Source: Comamonadaceae bacterium
GTDB taxonomy: Bacteria > Pseudomonadota > Gammaproteobacteria > Burkholderiales > Burkholderiaceae_C
Reading direction: 5' to 3'
DNA length: 61,857 nucleotides
NCBI GenBank assembly: GCA_947485165.1
Contig: CANKRG010000002.1
Coordinates: forward strand, 1 to 61,857
The notes beneath the pieces were generated by a model. That model had not been told where the DNA came from. It did no database searches and was given only the letters and a program-made list of their open reading frames with translations. Below are positions 55,298 to 61,857 of the stretch, in pieces. Positions within the stretch are counted from its first letter, which is position 1, and every line of letters begins with the position of its first letter. Both the position numbers and the translations under genes were made by a program.

Positions 55298-55744
55298 TCA
55301 TTGAGAGAGTTTCTGACCCTCCATGATTTGGTACTCAAAATAATGCTGAAAAACCTGCACGATGCCAAATATCAAGGCTGTACAGCCGATCAACAGCGCT
55401 AAAACGACAGCGGCAATCGTGAGCCAACCAGTCTGGCCAGCGGCAGCATCGGGCTTTGACCTGGGGTTAAATTTGGCATTCCATTGCTCCTTCGCCATCA
55501 ACCCGTAAACAATGGCCGTCAAAGCGCAAGCAGCAATCACAAAGCCCAATATCGGCAATAGTACCCAGCTGATCGTGTCGTCAATACCGTAGCGTCGCAC
55601 TCGATCAACGCCATACAAACCCAACAGCGTGGGCAGTGGCATCAGCCAACCCAGCCAGTCTTGGCTGCCGAACAAATAAAACCGGTGCATACCAACCGGG
55701 CCGCCCAGAAATGCAAGCCAAGCCGCGATTGTTTTGTTTTTCAT
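55298..55744 (-). CDS. TM2-domain membrane protein
   Basis: Protein of 148 residues. The N-terminus KNKTIAAWLAFLGGPVGMHR, then FYLFG, is a TM2-like motif (short helix, G-x-x-G-x-HRFY). Further membrane helices are near 33-45, 58-82 and 105-130. Function is unknown. It stands alone, convergent to pit. Confidence 0.75.
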   Translation of the reverse strand: MKNKTIAAWLAFLGGPVGMHRFYLFGSQDWLGWLMPLPTLLGLYGVDRVRRYGIDDTISWVLLPILGFVIAACALTAIVYGLMAKEQWNAKFNPRSKPDAAAGQTGWLTIAAVVLALLIGCTALIFGIVQVFQHYFEYQIMEGQKLSQ

Positions 55745-55796
55745 CTGTTTTTCCTGGTTTTTGTTATTGTTTAAGTTTTGGAAGTTTTATTGATCT

Positions 55797-56318
55797 TCAA
55801 GCGGGTGCGGTTAAATCCGCCTCACCCAAAGCTTTGTCCATCAGCACGACATCCAGCCATTGGTCGAACTTCCAACCACAGGATTTCAGTACCCCAACCG
55901 GTTGAAATCCAGCCGCTTTATGCACGGCGATAGAACCAGCATTCGCTGAATCGCCAATCACAGCGATCAATTTGCGCACCCCCGTTCGTTGCGCCTGCGC
56001 CACCAATTCCGCCAACAGCGTGCGGCCAATACCTTTTCCTGCAGCTTCTGGACTTAGATAAATCGAATCTTCGGCTGAAAAGCGATAGGCGGGGCGCGGT
56101 TTGAACCAGCTGCAATAGGCATAACCTATGACTTTTTCACCCATGCACGCTACCAGCCACGGCAAACCTTTAGCCAATACATCGGCACGGCGACCCTGCA
56201 TATCGTCCAAACTGGGCGGATCAACCTCAAAAGTACCCGTGCCGGTGAGGACATGGTGGGCGTAAATCGCGGTGATGGCGGGTAAATCGTCATCTGTGCT
56301 GGGGCGAATAATCAACAT
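55797..56318 (-). CDS. GNAT acetyltransferase (phosphinothricin acetyltransferase-like)
   Basis: Acetyl-CoA-dependent N-acetyltransferase of 173 residues. The N-terminus IRPSTDDDLPAITAIYAHHV and the segment TGTGTFEVDPPS match the Pat/Bar/YncA group. The acetyl-CoA loop is AAGKGIGRTLL, and NAGSIAVHKAAGFQPVGVLK is the typical C-terminal motif. Natural substrates of the group are small amino compounds such as methionine sulfone analogues; actual resistance cannot be inferred. Confidence 0.88.
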   Translation of the reverse strand: MLIIRPSTDDDLPAITAIYAHHVLTGTGTFEVDPPSLDDMQGRRADVLAKGLPWLVACMGEKVIGYAYCSWFKPRPAYRFSAEDSIYLSPEAAGKGIGRTLLAELVAQAQRTGVRKLIAVIGDSANAGSIAVHKAAGFQPVGVLKSCGWKFDQWLDVVLMDKALGEADLTAPA

Positions 56319-56362
56319 AAAAGGGCAAGAATATAGATAACTTTGAGCAACTTAAGAATAAA

Positions 56363-56392
56363 ATGACAGTAGACCCAGTAAAAAGCTATAAT
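56363..56392 (+). promoter_or_regulatory. Promoter of the rpsP operon
   Basis: ATGACA (56363-56368), an 18-nt spacer and a perfect TATAAT (56387-56392), followed by CAA and AGGCTTTT. The bases from the -10 box to AGGCTTTT are identical to those at the rplS promoter. Confidence 0.7.
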
Positions 56393-56402
56393 CAAAGGCT
56401 TT

Positions 56403-56457
56403 TCAGCGTGTTTCTAGCCGGGTGGTTATGTAACGTGTCTCAACGCTGAGATTACAT
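56403..56457 (+). promoter_or_regulatory. Alternative hairpins in the rpsP leader
   Basis: Fold A pairs TCAGCGT (56403-56409) with ACGCTGA (56443-56449). Fold B pairs ATGTAA (56428-56433) and TCTC (56438-56441) with GAGA (56448-56451) and TTACAT (56452-56457). They share bases, so only one can form. No U-run follows, so control at translation or of RNA stability is more likely than attenuation. Confidence 0.45.
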
Positions 56458-56528
56458 GAAATTAATGGGTTTCAAGGTTTTAGGGTATTTAATTATCCTA
56501 GCATTGCGACTCTACTGAAGGAACTATT

Positions 56529-56792
56529 ATGGTCGTCATTCGACTTTCTCGCGGCGGCGCTAAAGCGCGTCCTTTTTTCAACATCGTTGTCGCTGACAAA
56601 CGTACCCGTCGTGATGGCCGTTTCATCGAGCGCGTCGGGTTTTACAACCCTAGCGCCACTGGTGGCGAAGAAAGCATCCGCGTCGCTCAAGACCGTGTGA
56701 CTTACTGGAAAAGCGTTGGTGCACAAGCATCTCCAACCGTTGAGCGCATATTTGCTCAGCACGCTAAAAAAGCAGCAACTGCAGCTGTTTAA
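56529..56792 (+). CDS. rpsP: Ribosomal protein S16
   Basis: Small-subunit protein of 87 residues: [20 protein letters not shown], then [20 protein letters not shown], the S16 signature. It leads rpsP-rimM-trmD with about 135 nt of structured leader. The ribosome-binding site is GAAGGAACTATT. Confidence 0.98.
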   Translation: MVVIRLSRGGAKARPFFNIVVADKRTRRDGRFIERVGFYNPSATGGEESIRVAQDRVTYWKSVGAQASPTVERIFAQHAKKAATAAV

Positions 56793-56865
56793 TCAATCAA
56801 CTTAATTGTTGATTGATTGAGTAAAGTTCAAGACTGTTGCCACGAACATCTAAAATTCAGATCGT

Positions 56866-57441
56866 ATGTTGCCAGGCCTTGAACCGGTAGATTTACCAGC
56901 AGATGCCATCCAAGTTGGGCGAATAACCGACGCTTGGGGGCTCAAAGGCTGGTTTAAAGTCTTACCCCATAGCGCCGATCCCGAGGCGCTTTTTTCTTCC
57001 AAACGTTGGTACTTGCAACCCACAGAGCGTGGCAAAGCAGCCTTTGCAGGCACCCAGCTGATGCGCATTCGCGAAGCCAAAGTGCATTCCGACACCATCG
57101 TAGCCGTTGCCCACGACATGGAAGACCGCGACATCGCTGAAGCGCTCAAAGGTTCACGTATTTTCATACCTCGCTCGAGCTTTCCCACACCTGAGCTTGA
57201 CTCTTACTACTGGGTCGATTTGCTGGGTTTGAGTGTAGTCAACCGCGAAGGAATCGCTCTGGGCATCGTGAAAGATTTGATGGCAACCGGCCCGCAAACA
57301 GTTCTTGTCATTGAATTTAGCGAGCTTGTCGAAGGCATAGAGAAAACACAAGAGCGCATGATCCCTTTCGTCTCGCACTTTGTTGATGATGTAAATTTGC
57401 CTGTAAAACGCATCACCGTTGACTGGCAGCCAGACTACTGA
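56866..57441 (+). CDS. rimM: Ribosome maturation factor RimM
   Basis: 16S rRNA processing factor of 191 residues with an N-terminal beta-barrel (IQVGRITDAWGLKGWFKVLP) and a C-terminal PRC-barrel domain (YYWVDLLGLSVVNREGIALG, MIPFVSHFVDDVNLPVKRI). It binds S19 during 30S assembly. Position between rpsP and trmD is universal in proteobacteria. Confidence 0.97.
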   Translation: MLPGLEPVDLPADAIQVGRITDAWGLKGWFKVLPHSADPEALFSSKRWYLQPTERGKAAFAGTQLMRIREAKVHSDTIVAVAHDMEDRDIAEALKGSRIFIPRSSFPTPELDSYYWVDLLGLSVVNREGIALGIVKDLMATGPQTVLVIEFSELVEGIEKTQERMIPFVSHFVDDVNLPVKRITVDWQPDY

Positions 57442-57471
57442 TTGAACACATAAGCCCATTTAGCTTGATTC

Positions 57472-58221
57472 ATGCGCTTCGATGTCATCACCCTTTTCCC
57501 TGAACTTTTTGCCCCGTTTTTAACCATCGGCATCACCCGCCGCGCGTTTGAAGCCAAAGATGGCGACAAAGACGGTGTAAAGTTAGTTGATGTGCGTCTG
57601 TGGAACCCACGCAACTTCGCCCAAGGCACCTACCGACGCATTGACGATCGCCCTTTCGGTGGTGGCCCAGGCATGGTGATGATGGCTGAGCCATTGCGCT
57701 TATGTCTTGAAGCCATTCAAACTGAGCGACGACAAGCAAAAAATCAAACACAGCTTGTGCCCGTGGTGCTTTTTTCACCGATTGGCGAAAAACTTGACCA
57801 TTCAAGCGTCGAGAAATGGTCCAAAAGCGACGGTGCGGTGCTGGTTTGTGGCCGCTACGAAGGCATCGACCAGCGCTTTATCGACGCGTATGTCGATATC
57901 CAAATCAGCCTAGGCGATTTTGTACTCTCGGGCGGTGAAATTGCAGCCATGGCACTCTTAGATGCCGTTGCCCGCCTACAGCCCGGCGTGCTGAGCGATC
58001 AAGACAGCCACCATTTAGACAGTTTCAATCCCGCTTTGGACGGACTATTAGATTGTCCGCATTACACACGTCCTGAAATTTGGGAAGATCAAGGTGTGAC
58101 TAAAGCAGTTCCGGATGTACTTTTATCCGGTCACCACGTCAATATTGAGAAGTGGCGGCAGGAGCAACGATTCAAGCTCACTATTGAGCTACGGCCAGAT
58201 TTGTTAAAAAAGCCCAGTTAA
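57472..58221 (+). CDS. trmD: tRNA (guanine-N1-)-methyltransferase TrmD
   Basis: SAM-dependent SPOUT methyltransferase of 249 residues forming m1G37. The start MRFDVITLFPELF, the knot segments LVCGRYEGIDQRFID and ISLGDFVLSGGEIAAM, and RPEIWEDQGV are present. It lies 30 nt after rimM. An extra promoter with its own -10 box separates it from rplS. Confidence 0.98.
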   Translation: MRFDVITLFPELFAPFLTIGITRRAFEAKDGDKDGVKLVDVRLWNPRNFAQGTYRRIDDRPFGGGPGMVMMAEPLRLCLEAIQTERRQAKNQTQLVPVVLFSPIGEKLDHSSVEKWSKSDGAVLVCGRYEGIDQRFIDAYVDIQISLGDFVLSGGEIAAMALLDAVARLQPGVLSDQDSHHLDSFNPALDGLLDCPHYTRPEIWEDQGVTKAVPDVLLSGHHVNIEKWRQEQRFKLTIELRPDLLKKPS

Positions 58222-58246
58222 ACTTATTACGTTTAACTGTTATAAT
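58218..58246 (+). promoter_or_regulatory. Promoter of rplS
   Basis: TTAAAC (58218-58223), 17 nt, a perfect TATAAT (58241-58246), then CAA and AGGCTTTT. It overlaps the end of trmD, so rplS can be expressed separately from the rpsP operon. A long-range stem GACCGC (58271-58276) with GCGGTC (58334-58339) lies just before the ribosome-binding site. Confidence 0.7.
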
Positions 58247-58358
58247 CAAAGGCTTTTCGATCCTCTGGCCGACCGCTCTTTTTTACAGTTTTCTCTGTAG
58301 ATCCATCGAGCATATGTCAATCCCGACGTTGGTGCGGTCATGATCACAAGAGGAAACC

Positions 58359-58751
58359 ATGAACTTAATCGAAACACTAGAGCAAGAAGAAATTGCTCGT
58401 TTGAACAAAAAACTCCCTGAGTTTGCCCCTGGTGACACCATCATTGTCAGCGTTAACGTGGTCGAGGGAACTCGCAAGCGTTTGCAGGCGTTTGAAGGTG
58501 TCGTTATCGCCAAGCGCAACCGCGGTTTGAACAGCGGTTTTACCGTTCGTAAAATCTCCAGCGGTGAAGGTGTGGAGCGTACTTTCCAAACTTACAGCCC
58601 GTTGATCGCAGCGATTGAAGTCAAACGCCGTGGTGATGTTCGCCGTGCTAAGCTGTACTATTTGCGTGACCGTAGCGGCAAGTCTGCACGTATCAAAGAA
58701 AAATTGGCTCCTAAGAAGATCAAGACTCCTGCAGCAGTTACTGCTGCATAA
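58359..58751 (+). CDS. rplS: Ribosomal protein L19
   Basis: Large-subunit protein of 130 residues at the 30S-50S interface: [20 protein letters not shown], then [20 protein letters not shown], and [20 protein letters not shown]. The start follows CAAGAGGAAACC. The C-terminal tail is slightly extended and Ala/Lys-rich. Confidence 0.98.
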   Translation: MNLIETLEQEEIARLNKKLPEFAPGDTIIVSVNVVEGTRKRLQAFEGVVIAKRNRGLNSGFTVRKISSGEGVERTFQTYSPLIAAIEVKRRGDVRRAKLYYLRDRSGKSARIKEKLAPKKIKTPAAVTAA

Positions 58752-58791
58752 AGTCGAGACAGAGGAGTCAGTCAAACTGGCTCTGACGAAC

Positions 58792-58836
58792 AACCGCTAC
58801 CAGTCACTCGATGAGTTACTTTTAGCGGTTTTTTTA
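58792..58836 (+). terminator. Rho-independent terminator after rplS
   Basis: AACCGCT (58792-58798) pairs with AGCGGTT (58824-58830) and runs into a T-tract. The loop is long (25 nt). Confidence 0.75.
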
Positions 58837-58873
58837 TGGTGTTTTGATTTTTTGCACTACCCAATCACTCGAC

Positions 58874-59575
58874 ATGGCAGCTACTGACTACATCGCACCT
58901 CCGATTTTTGATCCGCGCAAAGTGCCTATCATTGGTACAGGTGCAAACATGCCAGCAGTACCAAGCATGGCGATGTCGCCACAAGCCTTGCGTGCACGAT
59001 TTGTCAATCAGCCCGTCTGGTCGCCCGAAGTCTTACGCGAGTCCAGCTTCAGCCAGCGTGAGTTAGCGCACGCTTCCGTTTTACTGCCGCTGGTGATGCG
59101 AGATGAGTTGCACGTACTCTTGACACAACGCACCACCCATTTAGCCACCCACGGTGGCCAAATCGCCTTTCCTGGTGGCAAGGCAGATGCGGATGACGCG
59201 GATGCCACGGCTACCGCGCTGCGTGAAACTTTTGAGGAAGTGGGCATTGAGGCATCGCACATTGAAGTCATAGGCGCGATGCCCACCTATTTAACGGGTA
59301 CGCAATTTGTCATCACCCCCGTTGTTGCGCTGCTCAACCCCAGTTTTGAATTGCGACTGAATGCCAATGAAGTTGCACACGCATTCGAAGTGCCATTGGC
59401 TTTTTTGATGAACCCAGCCAACCACCATGAGCACGTGTTTGAATGGCAAGGTGCGCGCCGCAAGTGGTTTTCTATGCCCTACCCTGACGACCAGGCCCCG
59501 AACGGCAAAGAGCACTTTATTTGGGGTGCAACGGCCGGCATGTTGCGTAATTTTTATCGATTTTTACTGGCTTAA
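58874..59575 (+). CDS. CoA pyrophosphatase-like NUDIX hydrolase
   Basis: NUDIX hydrolase of about 233 residues. ATG 58874 (MAATDYIAPPIFDPRKVPII) is preferred to one at 58844 that overlaps the rplS terminator. The NUDIX box is GGKADADDADATATALRETF, then EEVGI, preceded by LLTQRTTHLATHGGQIAFPG, the NuDC/CoAse pattern. The expected reaction is hydrolysis of CoA to phosphopantetheine and ADP. Confidence 0.9.
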   Translation: MAATDYIAPPIFDPRKVPIIGTGANMPAVPSMAMSPQALRARFVNQPVWSPEVLRESSFSQRELAHASVLLPLVMRDELHVLLTQRTTHLATHGGQIAFPGGKADADDADATATALRETFEEVGIEASHIEVIGAMPTYLTGTQFVITPVVALLNPSFELRLNANEVAHAFEVPLAFLMNPANHHEHVFEWQGARRKWFSMPYPDDQAPNGKEHFIWGATAGMLRNFYRFLLA

Positions 59576-59655
59576 ATTTTCAAGCTCAGCGTAAAAAGTC
59601 GCAAAAGGGCATCAGCTATTAGGTTTAGCTTGCCGCCTTCCTTTATGATGCTGGC

Positions 59656-60717
59656 ATGAGCTTTTTTGCCATTTTTTGCGCACTCTTGATTGAGCAAGTC
59701 AAACCCCTGACCCGCAGCAACCCCATTCACCATGGCCTGCGCCATTGGGCAAACGCGGTTAGCCGCAATTTTGATGCGGGCAAAGCGGGCCACGGCTGGG
59801 TTGTTTGGGCTATTACCATAGTACTGCCCGCACTTGGCGTTTTAGCGATGCATTGGTTCTTGATCTACGCCATCGGTTGGCCAGCAGCCGTCGTGTGGAA
59901 CGTGGCAGTGCTCTACGTCACACTTGGGTTTAGGCAATTTAGCTACCACTTCACCGACATTCGGGATGCGTTAGACGCTGGCGACGAAGATTTAGCGCGC
60001 CAGCTTTTGGCCGATTGGCAAAATGTCGATGCCAGCAACATTCCGCGCAGCGAGATCGTCCGCCATGTGATTGAATACTCGGTCTTAGCGGCGCATCGCC
60101 ACGTCTTTGGTGTACTCACCTGGTATGTCATCTTGGCAGCGCTGGGCTTGGGGCCATTTGGTGCGGTGTTTTACCGTATGGCTGAATTTACTGTCCGCTT
60201 TTGGAAACCGCGCTTTAAAACAAAGCTGAGTCATTCAAACATCGACAACGTGCATGACGACACCGCCGTAGTGAGCGACCACTTACGCACTACCACGGCA
60301 AAAGCCTGGTTTCTGGTCGATTGGTTGCCCGCCCGCTTCACCGCTATGGGCTTTGCCGTGGTGGGTAATTTTGAGGATGCGATTGACTGCTGGCGCAACT
60401 ATGCACAGCAATTACCCACTCTAGATAATTCCAACGACGGCGTGATTTTGGCCGCCACCTCGGGCGCGATGCATGTACGCTTGGGCGGTGAGCTGCTCAA
60501 ACCTGCAGCAAAAGTTGAAGCGGCGAATCCATCCTTCGACGGGCAAGACACCAGCAATTTGGGTAGCTCTTCGGCAGCTCTGGAAGCCACCATCAGCACA
60601 CCCGGCCGTGATGCCGAACCAGCGCATTTGCGCAGCGTGGTTGGCCTTGTTTGGCGCTATGTCGTGTTGTGGATGCTGCTTCTAGCGTTGCTGACTTTGT
60701 CTAACTTACTAGGTTAA
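59656..60717 (+). CDS. CobD/CbiB family membrane protein
   Basis: Integral membrane protein of 353 residues. The start MSFFAIFCALLIEQVKPLTR, the segment GFRQFSYHFTDIRDALDAGD and EIVRHVIEYSVLAAHRHVFG match the CobD/CbiB-like family found in Burkholderiales and related to AmpE. Membrane segments are near 53-75, 77-97, 155-180 and 335-352. No cobalamin genes are nearby, so a direct role in B12 synthesis is doubtful. Confidence 0.85.
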   Translation: MSFFAIFCALLIEQVKPLTRSNPIHHGLRHWANAVSRNFDAGKAGHGWVVWAITIVLPALGVLAMHWFLIYAIGWPAAVVWNVAVLYVTLGFRQFSYHFTDIRDALDAGDEDLARQLLADWQNVDASNIPRSEIVRHVIEYSVLAAHRHVFGVLTWYVILAALGLGPFGAVFYRMAEFTVRFWKPRFKTKLSHSNIDNVHDDTAVVSDHLRTTTAKAWFLVDWLPARFTAMGFAVVGNFEDAIDCWRNYAQQLPTLDNSNDGVILAATSGAMHVRLGGELLKPAAKVEAANPSFDGQDTSNLGSSSAALEATISTPGRDAEPAHLRSVVGLVWRYVVLWMLLLALLTLSNLLG

Positions 60718-60772
60718 TAAAGACAGTCAATACGTAAACTTTTGAGTGATCTCAAATCGCTTTAGCTTCATA

Positions 60773-61732
60773 TCAATACCGAACTTCCGACAATTCAGCA
60801 AACAAACTGCTATATATTCTATAGCGTTCCAAGCTTATTTTACACCGGATAGAGTCACTTTTCATTGACTCCAAGACGCCGCAACCCGGCTCATGCAGAT
60901 GACTGCAGTTGTAAAATTTGCAATTCGGCACATGCACCTTAAAGTCTGGCATATAGCTGGCTAAATGCATGGCTTCGATGTGGTTCAAGCCAAACTCCTG
61001 AAAACCGGGCGAATCAATCAACGCCGTTGTTTTTGCCTCATCCACCCAATACCAAGTCGTGCTGGTGGTGGTGTGTTTGCCTGAGTTCAAAGCTTGCGAT
61101 ATTTCTTGCGTAAACACCGTAGCATTGGGCACAACGGCATTGATCAGCGTGCTTTTACCCGCACCCGAAGGACCCAAAACCAGCGTGGTTTTACCCTGCA
61201 GCAGCGACATCAGCAACTCAGTTTGTTGCTCAATTTGTTGAATATCAAAGGCCGCTGCATCGCTGGCAATGCTGCCATTTTTGGGTTTCAAGCTCAGCGA
61301 CACGACGTCATAACCCATCTCCTTGTAGGGCTGCAGCCGTTCCCACGCTTTGGCAAACGGCACTTTCAAATCACTTTTGTTCAGCGCAATGATGGGCTTG
61401 ATGTGCTCCGCTTCTGCCGCAATCAAAGCGCGCGAAAGCTGGCTTTCTGAAAATTCCGGTTCGGCAGCGATCAAAATCAAAATTTGATCTAAATTGGCAG
61501 CAAACGACTTGGTTCGAATTTCGTCTTGTCGATAAAACAGATTGCGCCTGGGTTCAAGCTTCTCAATCGTGCCTTCGTCTTGTGTCGCCAGCCACTTGAT
61601 GCGGTCGCCCACCACAGCGGTGTTTTTCTTACCACGTGGGTGGCAGATGATACGTTTTCCGGCATCGGTTTCAACGAGCACGTGACGCCCAAATCCAGCA
61701 ACGACAAGCCCGTTTTGAAGCGTGCTAATCAA
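60773..61732 (-). CDS. rsgA: Ribosome small-subunit-dependent GTPase A
   Basis: Circularly permuted GTPase of 319 residues for late 30S maturation. An OB-fold (about 1-70) is followed by the GTPase domain with IIALNKSDLK (G4), GPSGAGKSTLINAV (G1) and DSPGFQEFGL (G3). The C-terminal zinc site is CKFYNCSHLHEPGC. The start is TTG 61732, whose bases overlap the stop of the upstream M48 gene (TTGA). The last 20 or so residues are encoded by a dispersed repeat copy. Confidence 0.94.
   Translation of the reverse strand: MISTLQNGLVVAGFGRHVLVETDAGKRIICHPRGKKNTAVVGDRIKWLATQDEGTIEKLEPRRNLFYRQDEIRTKSFAANLDQILILIAAEPEFSESQLSRALIAAEAEHIKPIIALNKSDLKVPFAKAWERLQPYKEMGYDVVSLSLKPKNGSIASDAAAFDIQQIEQQTELLMSLLQGKTTLVLGPSGAGKSTLINAVVPNATVFTQEISQALNSGKHTTTSTTWYWVDEAKTTALIDSPGFQEFGLNHIEAMHLASYMPDFKVHVPNCKFYNCSHLHEPGCGVLESMKSDSIRCKISLERYRIYSSLFAELSEVRY
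60808..60857 (+). repeat. Dispersed palindromic repeat, copy 13 (3' end of rsgA)
   Basis: It reads GCTATATATTCTATAGC, then TTTTACACCGGATAGAG. rsgA reads it antisense as SIRCKISLERYRIYSS, a different frame from the other antisense copies. Confidence 0.75.
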
Positions 61733-61857
61733 GCCAACTGCCCTGCAGATGCGCTGCTAGCTGTGAAGCCCATGCGAGCCAAGCGCTCAGAAGCAGGTGG
61801 ATGCGAGTAATAAAACTTCACAAACAAGGGATCTGGCGTCAGCGTAGAGGCATTGTC
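61729..61857 (-). CDS. M48 family peptidase, C-terminal end (partial)
   Basis: The last 42 codons of a gene that continues beyond the window. The peptide DNASTLTPDPLFVKFYYSHP, then PASERLARMGF, matches the C-terminus of Ste24/CAAX-prenyl-type M48 metalloproteases, where YSHPP.ER is conserved. The HExxH active site is outside the window. The stop overlaps the TTG start of rsgA, so the two are translationally coupled. Confidence 0.85.
   Translation of the reverse strand, partial: DNASTLTPDPLFVKFYYSHPPASERLARMGFTASSASAGQLA

Noticed and set aside
58247-58358. Known L19 leader RNA before rplS
   Set aside because: A long-range stem is present, but I could not match it to a described L19 leader.

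Overview
The window looks like a chromosomal core segment of a betaproteobacterium, order Burkholderiales and most likely Comamonadaceae. The reasons are the gene neighbourhoods (folC-SPOR-cvpA-purF-metZ; dnaG-rpoD without rpsU; hemCDXY divergent from ppc; ftsK-lolA-rarA; rpsP-rimM-trmD-rplS), the protein families, and a dispersed palindromic repeat that resembles elements I associate with that family. Base composition is moderate, with AT-rich patches where the repeats lie. I see no prophage, insertion sequence, integrase, rRNA operon or CRISPR array. The assignment is inference from reading, not from a search.

Layout. 1-7.3 kb (minus): tRNA-Ala and tRNA-Glu downstream of gltX, then metZ, purF, cvpA, a SPOR protein and folC. 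7.3-14 kb (plus): a YffB/ArsC-like protein, dnaG, rpoD, an HxlR-type regulator and an FKBP isomerase. 14-18 kb: grpE-dnaK-dnaJ behind a sigma-32-like promoter. 18-22.7 kb: an EptA-type phosphoethanolamine transferase and a three-gene ABC importer with a Tat-type binding protein. 22.7-30.4 kb: SirB1-like protein, murJ, rpsT, an MscS channel, a histone-deacetylase-like amidohydrolase, a decayed moxR and mltB. 30.4-40.3 kb: comEC, hemY-hemX-hemD-hemC (minus) and ppc (plus). 40.3-48.5 kb (minus): livFGMH, rarA, lolA, ftsK. 48.5-53.4 kb: a Crp-like remnant, trxB, rpmB-rpmG, cysM-P450-NUDIX, tRNA-Leu. 53.5-61.9 kb: DUF47-PiT phosphate uptake, TM2 protein, acetyltransferase, rpsP-rimM-trmD, rplS, CoA pyrophosphatase, CobD/CbiB-like protein, rsgA and the 3' end of an M48 protease gene.

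Most genes are housekeeping: translation (gltX, tRNAs, rpsT, rpmB, rpmG, rpsP, rimM, trmD, rplS, rsgA), replication and transcription (dnaG, rpoD, rarA, ftsK), protein folding, envelope (murJ, mltB, lolA, eptA), tetrapyrrole synthesis and nutrient uptake.

The most unusual signal is not a gene. At least 13 copies of a roughly 45-50 bp palindromic element are scattered through the window, and eight lie inside genes. In MltB and LolA the element supplies the N-terminal signal peptide, read in the same frame. In HemX it supplies the membrane anchor, in the same frame again. In MurJ, ComEC, HemD and RarA it is read on the opposite strand, again in one shared frame. A second signal is a common promoter layout (-10 box, three bases, then RGGCT) in front of six stable-RNA or ribosomal-protein units, resembling the GC-rich discriminators of stringently controlled promoters. 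Three gene remnants (a RelB/RelE-like pair, MoxR, a Crp/Fnr-like gene) have each lost their middle and kept both ends.
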